From: Tannerellaceae bacterium
GTDB lineage: Bacteria > Bacteroidota > Bacteroidia > Bacteroidales > Tannerellaceae
NCBI GenBank assembly: GCA_031266215.1
Contig: JAISBL010000009.1
Coordinates: forward strand, 1-49,720
DNA length: 49,720 nucleotides
Direction of reading: 5' to 3'
In this document: positions 1-8,218 of the stretch, piece by piece
Position numbering within the stretch: the first letter of the stretch is position 1
Layout of the letters: the number at the start of each line of letters is the position of its first letter
Program-made: the position numbers and the translations under genes
Notes under the pieces: model-generated
What the model was told of the DNA's origin: nothing
The model's input: only the letters and a program-made list of their open reading frames with translations
The model's database searches: none

Positions 1-198
1 AATGCCGAGGAGATCATTATCGGCGCCGTTTTCGGCGCCTTCGCCGGCGGCATAGGTAACTGCCCTCCCGGCATCGGGAAGGATGAAGGCGAGCCGTCCC
101 TTTTCGATAGTTACGCCTCCTTCTTCAGGATCGCCTGCTTTGCTGCAGGCGGAGGTGGCGATGATAGTCGCCACGAGAAAAAAACCAAGATGTTTCAT
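1..198 (-). CDS. N-terminus of a fimbrillin-like lipoprotein (cut by window edge)
   Basis: Sixty-six codons are open from an ATG at 196-198 down to base 1, so the gene continues off the left edge. The product starts MKHLGFFLVATIIATSAC, a type II signal peptide whose lipobox ends in Cys18. It continues with a stretch ending in RAVTYAAGEGAENGADN. A short lipoprotein leader followed by an '(R)AVT...AEN' segment resembles the start of FimA/Mfa-type fimbrillins, in which the pro-region is later removed and the subunit polymerises on the outer surface. That family match is an inference from a fragment; the lipoprotein call is safer. Confidence 0.55.
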   Translation of the reverse strand, partial: MKHLGFFLVATIIATSACSKAGDPEEGGVTIEKGRLAFILPDAGRAVTYAAGEGAENGADNDLLGI

Positions 199-214
199 AA
201 TGAATAATTTTAAA

Positions 215-535
215 TTACGTGACAAAGCTACTGTATATCAACCGAATACCCTCATCAAAACCATCCCGGAAGTTCACCTTCACCATGCTATCCCCGCCCC
301 AATAGTTCACCATTCCCGGCCTCAGACAGGTACAAATATTCATCATATCAACCCATGCATATTTCCGCGATCGCCACAGACGCTCACTGCCTGTTGTTGA
401 CCAGTCTTTTAACCCATAATCCGATAAACCCGTAAACAGCAGTCTGCGATGGGATAAATTACCCCGGCAGGAAGCCAAAAACAGAGAAGAATAAGACATC
501 TCATGCACTATTCCGGAGTCCATGTATGCGGTCAC
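215..535 (-). other. Uncertain ORF, possible gene remnant upstream of the lipoprotein gene
   Basis: A 106-codon reading frame starting at GTG ends 16 nt before the start of the lipoprotein gene on the same strand. The frame is open back to a TAG near 566, about ten codons upstream of the GTG. The C-terminal part (WGGDSMVKVNFRDGF) reads like real protein and codon use is plausible. I recognise no family, see no promoter in front of it, and the frame has no clear N-terminus. It could be the 3' end of a decayed gene or a chance frame. Confidence 0.25.
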
Positions 536-612
536 AAGGGCAACGTATTTTCTTACGTCAGATTCAGGCTATAATATTGATATCTTTCAGAGGCACGTAA
601 GGGTATTTTATA

Positions 613-620
613 TACATTTG
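613..620 (+). promoter_or_regulatory. Promoter -7 box for the GH109-like gene
   Basis: TACATTTG matches the Bacteroidetes -7 consensus TAnnTTTG and would start transcription about 25 nt before the ATG at 648. No clear -33 TTG is seen at the usual distance. Confidence 0.45.
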
Positions 621-647
621 TGCACTTAATTAAACTATTATTAAAGC

Positions 648-2051
648 ATGGAAAACTCTCGTCGCTCTTTTATCAGAAAAATGACTGCTGCCGGTATTGG
701 AACCGCCGGCATTGCACTGGGCAACAACGTTGCTGCAACCGAAGTAGTAAACGCCTCCGAACCGCAAAAGAAAAAACCGGCCGGCAAAGATGACGGTAAA
801 CTGAGGTTTGGATTCATCGGAACAGGTTCAAGATGCCAGGAGCATATAAACAATGTACTGGCCATACCGGACAATAAGATCGTTGCCGTTTGCGATATTC
901 AGCAGGGGCCGCTGGAAAGAACTCTCAAACACATCGCCAGGTTCAATGTGCCCGAACCTAAAGTGTACACCGGAAGCGAACGGGCTTTTGAGCAAATGCT
1001 CAACAATGAAGAATTTGACTGCGTCATCATTGCAAGCCCCTGGGAATGGCACGTGCCGATGTCGGTAGCTTCCATGAAAGCCGGCGTACCATATGTGGGC
1101 GTGGAAGTATCCGCCGCCAATACGGTAGAAGAATGCTGGGATCTGGTAAACGTCTCCGAGACAACCGGCAGCCGGCTTAACATTATGGAAAACGTCTGCT
1201 ACCGCCGCGATTGTATGGCGGCGCTGAACATGGTGCGTCAGGGGCTCTTCGGCGAACTGCTGCACGGCGGATGTGGCTACCAGCACGACCTGAGGGATGT
1301 CAAATTTAACGACGGCGCCAGCTATAGCTACAAGAAAGGCGGCGAATTGCGTATGGGACCGACTGCCTATTCCGAGGCTCAGTGGCGGACGCAACACTCG
1401 GTCATGCGAAACGGCGACATATACCCGACGCACGGCATCGGGCCGGTAGCCAACTGCATGGACATCAACCACGGTAACCGCTTCCTGTCCCTGTCGGCAA
1501 TGGCCACCCAGACGCGCGGACTGCATAAGTTCATCGTAGACAACGGAGGCGAAAACCATCCGCTGGCCAAAGTACGCTTCAACCTTGGAGACATCGTAAC
1601 GTCAATGATCAAATGCGCCAACGGGCAGACTATCATCGTAACGCACGACACCAACTCGCCGCGCCCCTATTCGCTCGCCTTCCGGGTGCAGGGAACAGAG
1701 GGATTGTGGATGAACGACGGCAATCACGTATACGTGGAAGGACAGTCTAAACCGCACCGCTGGGATGAATCGGACGAGTGGTTCAAGAAGTACGACCATA
1801 AACTCTGGAGCACGCTCGACGCCAACGCCCGTGAAGCCGGACACGGAGGAATGGATTACATCATGATGTACGACCTCATAGACGCAATACGTAACAAGAA
1901 GCCTACGCCGATGGATTGCTATGACGCTGCGGCCTGGAGCGCTATATCGGGACTGTCTGAAATGTCGATAGCCCGTGGAGGCGCCCTCGTAGACTTCCCC
2001 GATTTCACCCGCGGACAGTGGATTCACCGCAAACCGACGTTCGCCATCTGA
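648..2051 (+). CDS. GH109-type Tat-exported NAD-dependent glycoside hydrolase / Gfo-Idh-MocA oxidoreductase
   Basis: The 467-residue protein has a twin-arginine signal (SRRSFIRK, residues 4-11, then a hydrophobic stretch to about 30), a Rossmann dinucleotide motif GFIGTGS at 55-61, and a Gfo/Idh/MocA C-terminal domain. Blocks such as ASPWEWHVPMSV, GVEVSAANTVEECWDLV, MENVCYRRD, RTQHSVMRNGDIYPTHGIG and the ending DFTRGQWIHRKP are characteristic of the GH109 family. Known members (alpha-N-acetylgalactosaminidases) use tightly bound NAD+ in an oxidation-elimination mechanism. Length is normal for the family. It is expected to be exported folded, with cofactor, to the periplasm. Substrate identity cannot be read from sequence; GH109 includes members with unproven specificity. 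A single-gene unit is likely: own -7 box upstream and terminator downstream. Confidence 0.88.
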   Translation: MENSRRSFIRKMTAAGIGTAGIALGNNVAATEVVNASEPQKKKPAGKDDGKLRFGFIGTGSRCQEHINNVLAIPDNKIVAVCDIQQGPLERTLKHIARFNVPEPKVYTGSERAFEQMLNNEEFDCVIIASPWEWHVPMSVASMKAGVPYVGVEVSAANTVEECWDLVNVSETTGSRLNIMENVCYRRDCMAALNMVRQGLFGELLHGGCGYQHDLRDVKFNDGASYSYKKGGELRMGPTAYSEAQWRTQHSVMRNGDIYPTHGIGPVANCMDINHGNRFLSLSAMATQTRGLHKFIVDNGGENHPLAKVRFNLGDIVTSMIKCANGQTIIVTHDTNSPRPYSLAFRVQGTEGLWMNDGNHVYVEGQSKPHRWDESDEWFKKYDHKLWSTLDANAREAGHGGMDYIMMYDLIDAIRNKKPTPMDCYDAAAWSAISGLSEMSIARGGALVDFPDFTRGQWIHRKPTFAI

Positions 2052-2078
2052 TTATCCCTCCCTTAAATAAAAAAGCCT

Positions 2079-2119
2079 CCCCCGGATGTCTGCCGTAAAG
2101 GCCATCCGGGGGTCTTTTT
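2079..2119 (+). terminator. Intrinsic terminator after the GH109-like gene
   Basis: A 10-bp perfect stem (CCCCCGGATG / CATCCGGGGG) has a smaller GCC/GGC helix inside the loop and is followed by TCTTTTT. It lies 28 nt after the stop and only 14 nt before the next gene. Confidence 0.85.
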
Positions 2120-2132
2120 AAACACTGGAACC

Positions 2133-3287
2133 ATGAATATAGGATTCGATGCCAAAAGGGCTATCCAGAATAATACCGGCCTGGGAAACTACAGCCGCTA
2201 CCTCGCAGGAATACTTTCAAAACATTACCCCGAAAACCACTACACCCTCTTCGCTCCGCGGAGAAAGCATAACGCCGGTCTGGACGCCGTCATCGACAGG
2301 GCAAACACCACACTGATCTTCCCCCGCGGCCTCTGCTCCATCTTCGCCCCGCTCTGGCGGATGATTGGCGTAAAAAAGGATATACGCGAAAACAATATCG
2401 ACCTCTATCACGGACTGAGCAACGAACTACCCTGGGGCATGGGCAGGTCGGGAACGAAAACGGTAGTCACCATCCACGACCTCATCTTCATGCGCTACCC
2501 CGGATACTACAAAGCGGCGGACCGCTGCATATACTGCCTCAAGGCAGGGTACGCCTGCCGTACGGCCGACAGGATCGTGGCGGTGAGCGAATGTACAAAA
2601 CGCGACATAATGTCCTTCTTCCACGTCCCGGAGCAGCGGATAGTCGTCATCTACCAGGGTTGCCGCAGTTCGTTTGCCCAAAGCGCCGGCGAGGATAAAA
2701 AAAAAGACGTTGCCGCGAGATACAGCCTGCCCCGGCGCTTCCTTCTGAGCGTTGGCACTATAGAAGAGCGCAAGAATCTTATGTTGACGGTAAGGGCTCT
2801 GGAACGCCTCCCCGGCGACATCCACCTGGTAGCCGTCGGAAGGTCAACCCGCTATCAGGAGGAAGTCGAACGATACGCCGCCGGGCACGCACTTACCTCC
2901 CGCCTGCACATACTTAACAGGGTAGCGGCTGACGATCTGCCGGCCATTTATCAGTTGGCCGACCTCTTCATCTATCCTTCTTTTTTCGAAGGCTTCGGCA
3001 TACCAATCATCGAAGCCCTGTCGAGCGGACTGCCGGTGATAGCTGCACGGGGCTCGTGCCTTGAAGAGGCCGGCGGCCCGCAGTCTGTATATATCGACCC
3101 ATACGACGCCAGGGCATTATCGGAAGCCATAACAACCCTCCTTGACAACCGGGAGCAATGCCGCCGGATGGCCGGCGCCGGCAGGGAATACGTAAAACGA
3201 TTTTCCGATGCGCGTATCGCTTCCGACATCATAGGCTTATACAACGAGGTTATTGGGCCGCAGGCCCGGTCTGCATATGTGCGGTAG
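2133..3287 (+). CDS. GT4-family (glycosyltransferase family 1 domain) glycosyltransferase
   Basis: The 384-residue protein has the GT-B fold pattern: an N-terminal acceptor domain starting MNIGFDAKRAI with a glycine-rich turn (NNTGLGNYSRY), and a C-terminal nucleotide-sugar domain. The donor domain shows SVGTIEERKNL, YPSFFEGFGIPIIEALS and the E-x7-E pair typical of retaining GT4 enzymes. No membrane segment or signal peptide is seen, so it acts on the cytoplasmic face. It starts 14 nt after the preceding terminator and has no obvious partner genes, so the glycan it builds is unknown. GT4 assignment is firm; mannosyl or glucosyl specificity is not. Confidence 0.88.
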   Translation: MNIGFDAKRAIQNNTGLGNYSRYLAGILSKHYPENHYTLFAPRRKHNAGLDAVIDRANTTLIFPRGLCSIFAPLWRMIGVKKDIRENNIDLYHGLSNELPWGMGRSGTKTVVTIHDLIFMRYPGYYKAADRCIYCLKAGYACRTADRIVAVSECTKRDIMSFFHVPEQRIVVIYQGCRSSFAQSAGEDKKKDVAARYSLPRRFLLSVGTIEERKNLMLTVRALERLPGDIHLVAVGRSTRYQEEVERYAAGHALTSRLHILNRVAADDLPAIYQLADLFIYPSFFEGFGIPIIEALSSGLPVIAARGSCLEEAGGPQSVYIDPYDARALSEAITTLLDNREQCRRMAGAGREYVKRFSDARIASDIIGLYNEVIGPQARSAYVR

Positions 3288-3354
3288 GGTCGTGCGTACC
3301 GGCGCCGGGGGAAATTTATATACATGACCATGTTTATGTATAGTGTTTTATTGA

Positions 3355-3362
3355 TAAATTTG
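3355..3362 (+). promoter_or_regulatory. Possible promoter -7 box
   Basis: TAAATTTG fits TAnnTTTG and is 36 nt before the ATG at 3399. A convincing -33 element is missing. Confidence 0.35.
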
Positions 3363-3398
3363 TAACGAATTATCATATAACCTTTTAATTTATTTATC

Positions 3399-5258
3399 AT
3401 GAAGAATTATCTTATAGTATGCCTCATTCTGGGGTTTGCGTCTCTGCCTTGCATGTCTAGGGCAGGGCATTATGACGGGTTTAAAGTGTCTGTATATATC
3501 ACGTCAAGCGATGTGAATAAGATGACAAACAACAAGTGGTTGGACAGTGTATGGACGGAAATATCCTCCCGCCTGAAGGTCGACAAAGTGTATATCGAGT
3601 CACACCGCGACGGACTGTACACCTCGGAAGCCGCTCTCACGGCCGCTAAAGAGTTCTTCGCTTCCAAGAAGGTGGAGTTTGGCGGCGGCATCACTTATAC
3701 CCCTGAAAGCCATACGGGAAGATGGGAGACGTTTTGCTACACCACTCCCGAAGGCCGCTCCGAGGTAAAGAAGATTGCAGAGTATACGGCCAGTCACTTT
3801 GATGAAATACTACTGGATGACTTCTTCTTTAACAGTTGCAAATGCGAGCATTGCACAGAAGCCAAAGGTACGAAGAGCTGGACGGAGTTCCGTCTGGAAC
3901 TTATGCGTGATGCTGCCGAAAACCTCGTTGTAGGTCCGGCGCATGCCGTAAATCCGAAATGCAGGGTGATTGTGAAGTATCCAAACTGGTACGAACATTT
4001 CCCGGCCCTGGGCTTCGACCTGGCTCTGGAACCTGCCATCTTTGACGGCGTATGGGCGGGTACAGAGTCGCGCAATCCGTCCGCCGACCAGCATTTGCAG
4101 GCTTATCTCAGCTATGAGATCATCCGTTACCTTGATAATATCTCCAAAGGAAAGAACGGCGGCGGATGGATTGACGCCGGAGGTATGAGCTATGCCGACA
4201 GGTACGCCGAACAGGCCTGGATGACGTTGTTCGGAAAGGCTCCCGAATGTACATTGTTTGAGTTCGGAAGCCTGCAAAGGGCTATCGGCGAGAATGTGAA
4301 AGGCGCCTGGCAGGGCACAGGTACGTCTTTCGACTGGAATAAGCTGGGCGACAAACCGACGCTTGCTTCCATCGCTTCCGTAGCATTTCAGGAAGTTAAT
4401 AAGGTGTATAGTAAGCTGGGGAACCCTGTCGGTATAAAATCCTACAAGCCTGCCAACTCGGTTGGAGATGACAACCTTCAGAATTTCTTCGGCATGATAG
4501 GTCTGCCGATAGAGATGACGCCCGAATTTCCGACCGATGCCGAGGTGATCCTGCTTACAGAACAGGCCGCATATGATAAGTTTCTGGTCGACAAGATCAG
4601 GAAGCAACTAAAAGCCGGCAGGGAAGTGATCGTAACGTCAGGCTTAGTGCAAAAGATACGGGAAGAGCTTGACGATATTGTGGAACTCCGGATTGGTAAT
4701 AAAGGCTTTGTCAACGACTTCAGCTACTTCGGCAAGTCAAAGGAAAAGATGATCATTCCACAGGTGCTGTACTATACGAATGACGCCTGGGAAGACATCC
4801 CAGTTCATGACAAAGGCGTACTGGGCTGGCCTATGCTTCTGCAATCCCGTTATGAAGACGGTTCGCTCTGGGTGCTTACTGTACCCGATTCCTTTGCCGA
4901 CCTTTACGAACTGCCCGAAGGCGTCCTTAACCGCCTCCGCACCGTTGCCGGCGCCGATGTGCCCGTGCGTCTGGAAGGCCCGGCCAACGTCAGCCTTTTT
5001 GCTTATGACAACAACACTTTTGTTGTAGAGTCGTTCCTGGATGAACCTGTCAAAGTGAAGGTAGTCATCAATGAGCCGGCAAAGCAGATTACAGACCTTA
5101 TCAGCGGCGCAAGGATCACCCCCGAAGCGGCTCCGGCCCAGTCTCAGGGCTTTCCTTTCTTCATGCGTACGCGCATCTGGCTTAGGGATTCCAAAGCGAC
5201 CAACACCTATGAGGTAGAAGTGAAACCACATAGCTTCAGGGCTTTCAAACAACAATAA
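3399..5258 (+). CDS. Secreted protein of unknown function, TIM-barrel glycosidase-like
   Basis: A 619-residue protein begins with a Sec signal peptide (MKNYLIVCLILGFASLPCMSRA). The first half carries a segment EILLDDFFFNSCKCEHC (about residues 136-152): a beta strand ending in acidic residues followed by a Cys-rich loop, as in several TIM-barrel glycosidase-like families. The middle has a long hydrophobic/aromatic region, and the last third (from about residue 400) resembles a class I glutamine-amidotransferase-like Rossmann layer plus a C-terminal beta domain. I do not recognise a named family with certainty and no catalytic pair is proven. It sits downstream of a GH109-like enzyme and a glycosyltransferase but with its own possible promoter and terminator, so joint function is not implied. 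Confidence 0.6.
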   Translation: MKNYLIVCLILGFASLPCMSRAGHYDGFKVSVYITSSDVNKMTNNKWLDSVWTEISSRLKVDKVYIESHRDGLYTSEAALTAAKEFFASKKVEFGGGITYTPESHTGRWETFCYTTPEGRSEVKKIAEYTASHFDEILLDDFFFNSCKCEHCTEAKGTKSWTEFRLELMRDAAENLVVGPAHAVNPKCRVIVKYPNWYEHFPALGFDLALEPAIFDGVWAGTESRNPSADQHLQAYLSYEIIRYLDNISKGKNGGGWIDAGGMSYADRYAEQAWMTLFGKAPECTLFEFGSLQRAIGENVKGAWQGTGTSFDWNKLGDKPTLASIASVAFQEVNKVYSKLGNPVGIKSYKPANSVGDDNLQNFFGMIGLPIEMTPEFPTDAEVILLTEQAAYDKFLVDKIRKQLKAGREVIVTSGLVQKIREELDDIVELRIGNKGFVNDFSYFGKSKEKMIIPQVLYYTNDAWEDIPVHDKGVLGWPMLLQSRYEDGSLWVLTVPDSFADLYELPEGVLNRLRTVAGADVPVRLEGPANVSLFAYDNNTFVVESFLDEPVKVKVVINEPAKQITDLISGARITPEAAPAQSQGFPFFMRTRIWLRDSKATNTYEVEVKPHSFRAFKQQ

Positions 5259-5276
5259 GTCCGCAAGGAACCAGGC

Positions 5277-5319
5277 AAAAGCGGTTGGCAGGTATTCTCC
5301 GGTCAACCGCTTTTTAATT
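5277..5319 (+). terminator. Intrinsic terminator
   Basis: An 11-bp stem AAAAGCGGTTG / CAACCGCTTTT with a 16-nt loop is followed by a T-rich tail (TTAATTTT). It lies 18 nt after the stop at 5258. Confidence 0.8.
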
Positions 5320-5397
5320 TTAAACCGGCCCGGCAGGCAGGTCAATGGCAGGGTAGGGGAGTTGGAATTTGATTTTTCGTTAAAAAGCGGCACGGGA

Positions 5398-5429
5398 TTT
5401 GGACAGTATGCCACGGGCGAGTATCTTTG
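5398..5429 (+). promoter_or_regulatory. Strong promoter and long leader for the redoxin gene
   Basis: TTTG at 5398-5401, a 20-nt spacer and TATCTTTG at 5422-5429 match both elements of the Bacteroidetes promoter. Transcription would start near 5435, giving an untranslated leader of about 130 nt. That leader holds two small hairpins (GCCTT/AAGGC near 5456-5470 and CCTGA/TCAGG near 5486-5498). No known riboswitch was recognised in it. Confidence 0.6.
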
Positions 5430-5564
5430 CGGCCGTCTGTGGTAAAGAGCCGGGCCTTGGAGAAGGCTTTGGTGGTTATCATATCCTGAAAATCAGGAGC
5501 CGGGATACAGGAAATAAACCAAAACAGCCTGCTAACCGGTTATGTTCAACGTAAAATTTACATT

Positions 5565-6056
5565 ATGAAGGTAAAAGCTTATGTTCTCGCCGGAGCGGTC
5601 GTTCTGTTGTATATATCCGCCGCTTCGAAAGACGTGAGGTATCGGGGGATAACCCCCGGCGATCTTGCTCCGGGAATAAAGTATTCAGGGAACGGAAAAG
5701 ATTTCGTAATCCCTGATCATTCGAACCGTTACACTTTATTAAACTTCTGGGCGTCGTATGACGCCAACTCAAGAGCGCGAAACGTCAGACTGGCAAATGA
5801 AGTAAACAAACTGGATGAAGACAAAATTGCACTTTGCTCCGTATCTTTTGACGAGAGTCCATCCGTCTTTTCGGGAACCGTAAGGATTGACAAACTGAAC
5901 CAGGCAACGCAGTTTAACGAGCCTGGAGGAAAAAACTCAGGATTGTACCGCAGGTACGGCCTGAAAAAAGGGTTCACAAACTTCCTTATTGATGAGAACG
6001 GGATCATTGTTGCGAAAGACATAGATCCCAAAGAGCTGGCCGGGTTGATTGATTGA
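5565..6056 (+). CDS. TlpA/thioredoxin-fold protein lacking the catalytic cysteines
   Basis: The 163-residue product has an N-terminal hydrophobic signal or anchor (residues 1-20), then a redoxin-like core: 'ITPGDLAPGIKY', a strand 'YTLLNFWASYD', and a late 'FTNFLIDENGIIVAKD' matching the cis-Pro/beta-hairpin end of TlpA/ResA proteins. In active members the strand is followed by WCxxC; here the sequence is WASYDANSR, so both redox cysteines are absent. The protein is therefore probably structural, binding or regulatory and not a disulfide reductase. It is expected in the periplasm. It has a strong promoter with an unusually long leader and ends at a hairpin shared with the convergent pepP operon. 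Confidence 0.7.
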   Translation: MKVKAYVLAGAVVLLYISAASKDVRYRGITPGDLAPGIKYSGNGKDFVIPDHSNRYTLLNFWASYDANSRARNVRLANEVNKLDEDKIALCSVSFDESPSVFSGTVRIDKLNQATQFNEPGGKNSGLYRRYGLKKGFTNFLIDENGIIVAKDIDPKELAGLID

Positions 6057-6068
6057 AACCCAAAATCA

Positions 6069-6099
6069 GCCGCCGGGGCGGGAATTACTCCCCGGCGGC
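6069..6099. terminator. Bidirectional hairpin between convergent genes
   Basis: A 10-bp GC-rich perfect stem (GCCGCCGGGG / CCCCGGCGGC, 11-nt loop) lies between the stop codons of the redoxin gene (+) and pepP (-). The T-tract is weak on both sides (TGATTTTG on the minus strand), so strength is uncertain. Confidence 0.55.
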
Positions 6100-6110
6100 C
6101 TGTATTGTTA

Positions 6111-7484
6111 TCAGCGTAAAGCCTCCACCTCGGCGGCATGCAGAGGTATGCGTTTGCCCAGAAGGCGGGCGCCGGTGGCGGTTATAAGGTAATCCTCTTC
6201 GTTGCGGATACCGCCGAAATCCCTGTAGGTATTCACCTTATCGTAGTTGATGAAGTCTTTGAACTTACCTTCGCCACGCCAGAGGTCTATCAGTTCGGGG
6301 ATGAAATAAATGCCCGGCTCGATGGTCAGGACGAAGCCCGGCTCAAGTTCGCGCCCCAGCCGGAGCGACTTGCGCCCGAACTGCGCGCTCTTAGGCCGGC
6401 CGCCGTATCCGACGTATACCTCGCCGAGGTTTTCCATATCGTGAACGTCAAGCCCCATCATATGGCCCAGTCCGCAAGGCATGAAAAGCGCGTGCGCACC
6501 TGCCCTGACGGCTTCGGCCGCGTCGCCTTTTACGAACCCAAGGGATTTCAATCCCTCCATGATCACCGTGACCGAGTGGTCGTATATCGACTCGAAGCTC
6601 ACTCCGGGGCGGAGCCGCTCCACGGCAGCCTCGTGCGAGGCCACAGCTATGTCGTATATCTCCCTCTGCCGAGCGGTAAAGGTGCGGTCGGCAGGGATTG
6701 TGGAAGACATGTCGCCGGCATAGCCCATCTCCGTCTCCGCTCCGGCGTCGAGCAGGAACAGGTCGCCGCTGTGTATCACATTACCGTGATAATGATTATG
6801 AAGCGTCTGCCCGTCAATGGTGGCTATGATAGGGAAGGAGAGGGGGTAACCGGCAGCTTCGGCCACGGCGGCCACCTGTGCGGCCACTTCCGATTCGCGC
6901 ATCCCGGGGCGAACCACGTCGTAGGCCTTCAGGTGCATGTCGGCCGTCACGATGCAGGCCTTCTCAATTTCGCGTACCTCCTCTTCGCTCTTGTAGTTGC
7001 GCTGGTTGACCACTCCGAGGATGAAGCTGACCGAAGGCGATTCGCCGCCCGGACGGACGTCGAGCCAGTCGAGCAGCTTCAGCCTGTGCTCCGCCCGGTA
7101 GGGAGGCAGGTAATGGACGGTTTGCCCGCGACGCCGGGCGGCGTCGATGAAACCGGCTATTTCGCTCCTGGGGCGCAGGTCTGCGATCCCGACAGCCTGG
7201 CATTTTTCGGTGAGCGACGGCTGCGCGCCCATCCATACGATGTCATCTATGGTAAGTTCGTCGCCAAAGATTATCTCTTTATCTCCGTCTATGTCGATGA
7301 CGGCGTCCAGACCCTCGCGTGAAAGTCCGAAGTAATAAAGAAAGGTGGAGTCCTGCCGGAAGGGGTAGGTGTTACCGGCATAGTTGATGCCCGAATCGTC
7401 GTTTCCAACGAACAGCAGCAGTCCGGAGCCGATCGTTTTTTTAAGCTCAGCCCTGCGGCCGGCATAGATTTTCTTATCAAACAT
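6111..7484 (-). CDS. pepP: Xaa-Pro aminopeptidase (aminopeptidase P, M24B)
   Basis: The 457-residue protein has an N-terminal aminopeptidase P domain (RRAELKKTIGSGLLLFVGN) and a C-terminal 'pita-bread' metallopeptidase domain. The five metal ligands of the M24 family are visible: Asp in LLDAGAE, Asp in AGDMSST, His in GLGHMMG, Glu in TIEPGIY and Glu in IRNEEDYL. The second conserved His (GLDVHD) is also present. The enzyme cleaves the N-terminal residue before proline, using two Mn2+/metal ions, in the cytoplasm. It is the last gene of a minus-strand run, 33 nt after the DUF554 stop, and ends at the hairpin at 6069-6099. Confidence 0.93.
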   Translation of the reverse strand: MFDKKIYAGRRAELKKTIGSGLLLFVGNDDSGINYAGNTYPFRQDSTFLYYFGLSREGLDAVIDIDGDKEIIFGDELTIDDIVWMGAQPSLTEKCQAVGIADLRPRSEIAGFIDAARRRGQTVHYLPPYRAEHRLKLLDWLDVRPGGESPSVSFILGVVNQRNYKSEEEVREIEKACIVTADMHLKAYDVVRPGMRESEVAAQVAAVAEAAGYPLSFPIIATIDGQTLHNHYHGNVIHSGDLFLLDAGAETEMGYAGDMSSTIPADRTFTARQREIYDIAVASHEAAVERLRPGVSFESIYDHSVTVIMEGLKSLGFVKGDAAEAVRAGAHALFMPCGLGHMMGLDVHDMENLGEVYVGYGGRPKSAQFGRKSLRLGRELEPGFVLTIEPGIYFIPELIDLWRGEGKFKDFINYDKVNTYRDFGGIRNEEDYLITATGARLLGKRIPLHAAEVEALR

Positions 7485-7517
7485 AATGTAGATTATTTTA
7501 CGTGATTTGTATGCAAT

Positions 7518-8204
7518 TCAGAAAAAGAGCATTTCCAGCCAGGAGAGCAGGCTGACGATAATAATAGCGGGAAGGAGGTTGACAACCTCCATCTTTTTAA
7601 TGCCGAGCAGCTCCACGGCCAGTCCCATCAGGATGATGCCGCCCACGGCGCTGACGTTGGATATTATCACCTCCGGCACGCCACTCCCGACCAGGCCCAC
7701 CAGCAGCGTGATACCGCCCTGAAAGACAAGGACAAGCCCTGCCGAACACAGGACGCCCAGCCCCATACCGGAAGCAAGCATTATGGCCGAGAAAAAGTCC
7801 ATCACGCTCTTGGTCAGCAGCAGGTCCGAGGTACGCCCCAGGCCTTCTTCTATCGCGCCAACGATGGTCATCGAGCCGGCGCAGAAGAGGAGGAAAGCCG
7901 TTGTCAGTCCCTCTGTAAAGTGTTCGCCGGCGCGGGGGAGTTTCTTTTTTACACTGTCGCCAAGCTGCGCGGTGCGCCTGTCGAGCTGGAATTTTACGCC
8001 GACGAAACCTCCGCCGACGAGACTTATCACAATCACCAGCGGCGACGACATATCGAGGGCCATCTTAGCCCCAAGCAAAAGAGTGAAGAGGCCTACGGCG
8101 CGGAAATAAACCTCGCGGTAGGCCGCTTTCATCCCACCGCCGAGGGTCATACCTATAAGGCTTCCGGCCACTACGGCGGCGGTGTTGACTATCGTCCCGG
8201 TCAT
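7518..8204 (-). CDS. DUF554 family membrane protein
   Basis: The 228-residue protein is almost entirely hydrophobic, with about seven predicted membrane segments and glycine-rich turns. Segments such as MTGTIVNTAAVVAGSLIG, FCAGSMTIVGAIEEGL and the Gly-rich 'VSAVGGIILMGLAVELLGI' are typical of DUF554 (YdfK/YqgA-like) inner-membrane proteins, thought to be transporters of unknown substrate. Length is normal. It starts 14 nt after the preceding gene and is followed by pepP, so all are probably cotranscribed. Confidence 0.85.
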   Translation of the reverse strand: MTGTIVNTAAVVAGSLIGMTLGGGMKAAYREVYFRAVGLFTLLLGAKMALDMSSPLVIVISLVGGGFVGVKFQLDRRTAQLGDSVKKKLPRAGEHFTEGLTTAFLLFCAGSMTIVGAIEEGLGRTSDLLLTKSVMDFFSAIMLASGMGLGVLCSAGLVLVFQGGITLLVGLVGSGVPEVIISNVSAVGGIILMGLAVELLGIKKMEVVNLLPAIIIVSLLSWLEMLFF

Positions 8205-8218
8205 CAGTCGGATAGTCG

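Noticed and set aside
5430-5564. Cobalamin or TPP riboswitch in the redoxin leader
   Set aside because: Neither the B12-box pattern nor the TPP core (CTGAGA...) is present; the two small hairpins do not form a known fold.
6138-7322. 394-codon plus-strand frame opposite pepP
   Set aside because: It is antisense to a gene with all five metal ligands; the frame is an effect of GC-rich codons in pepP and encodes no recognisable domain.
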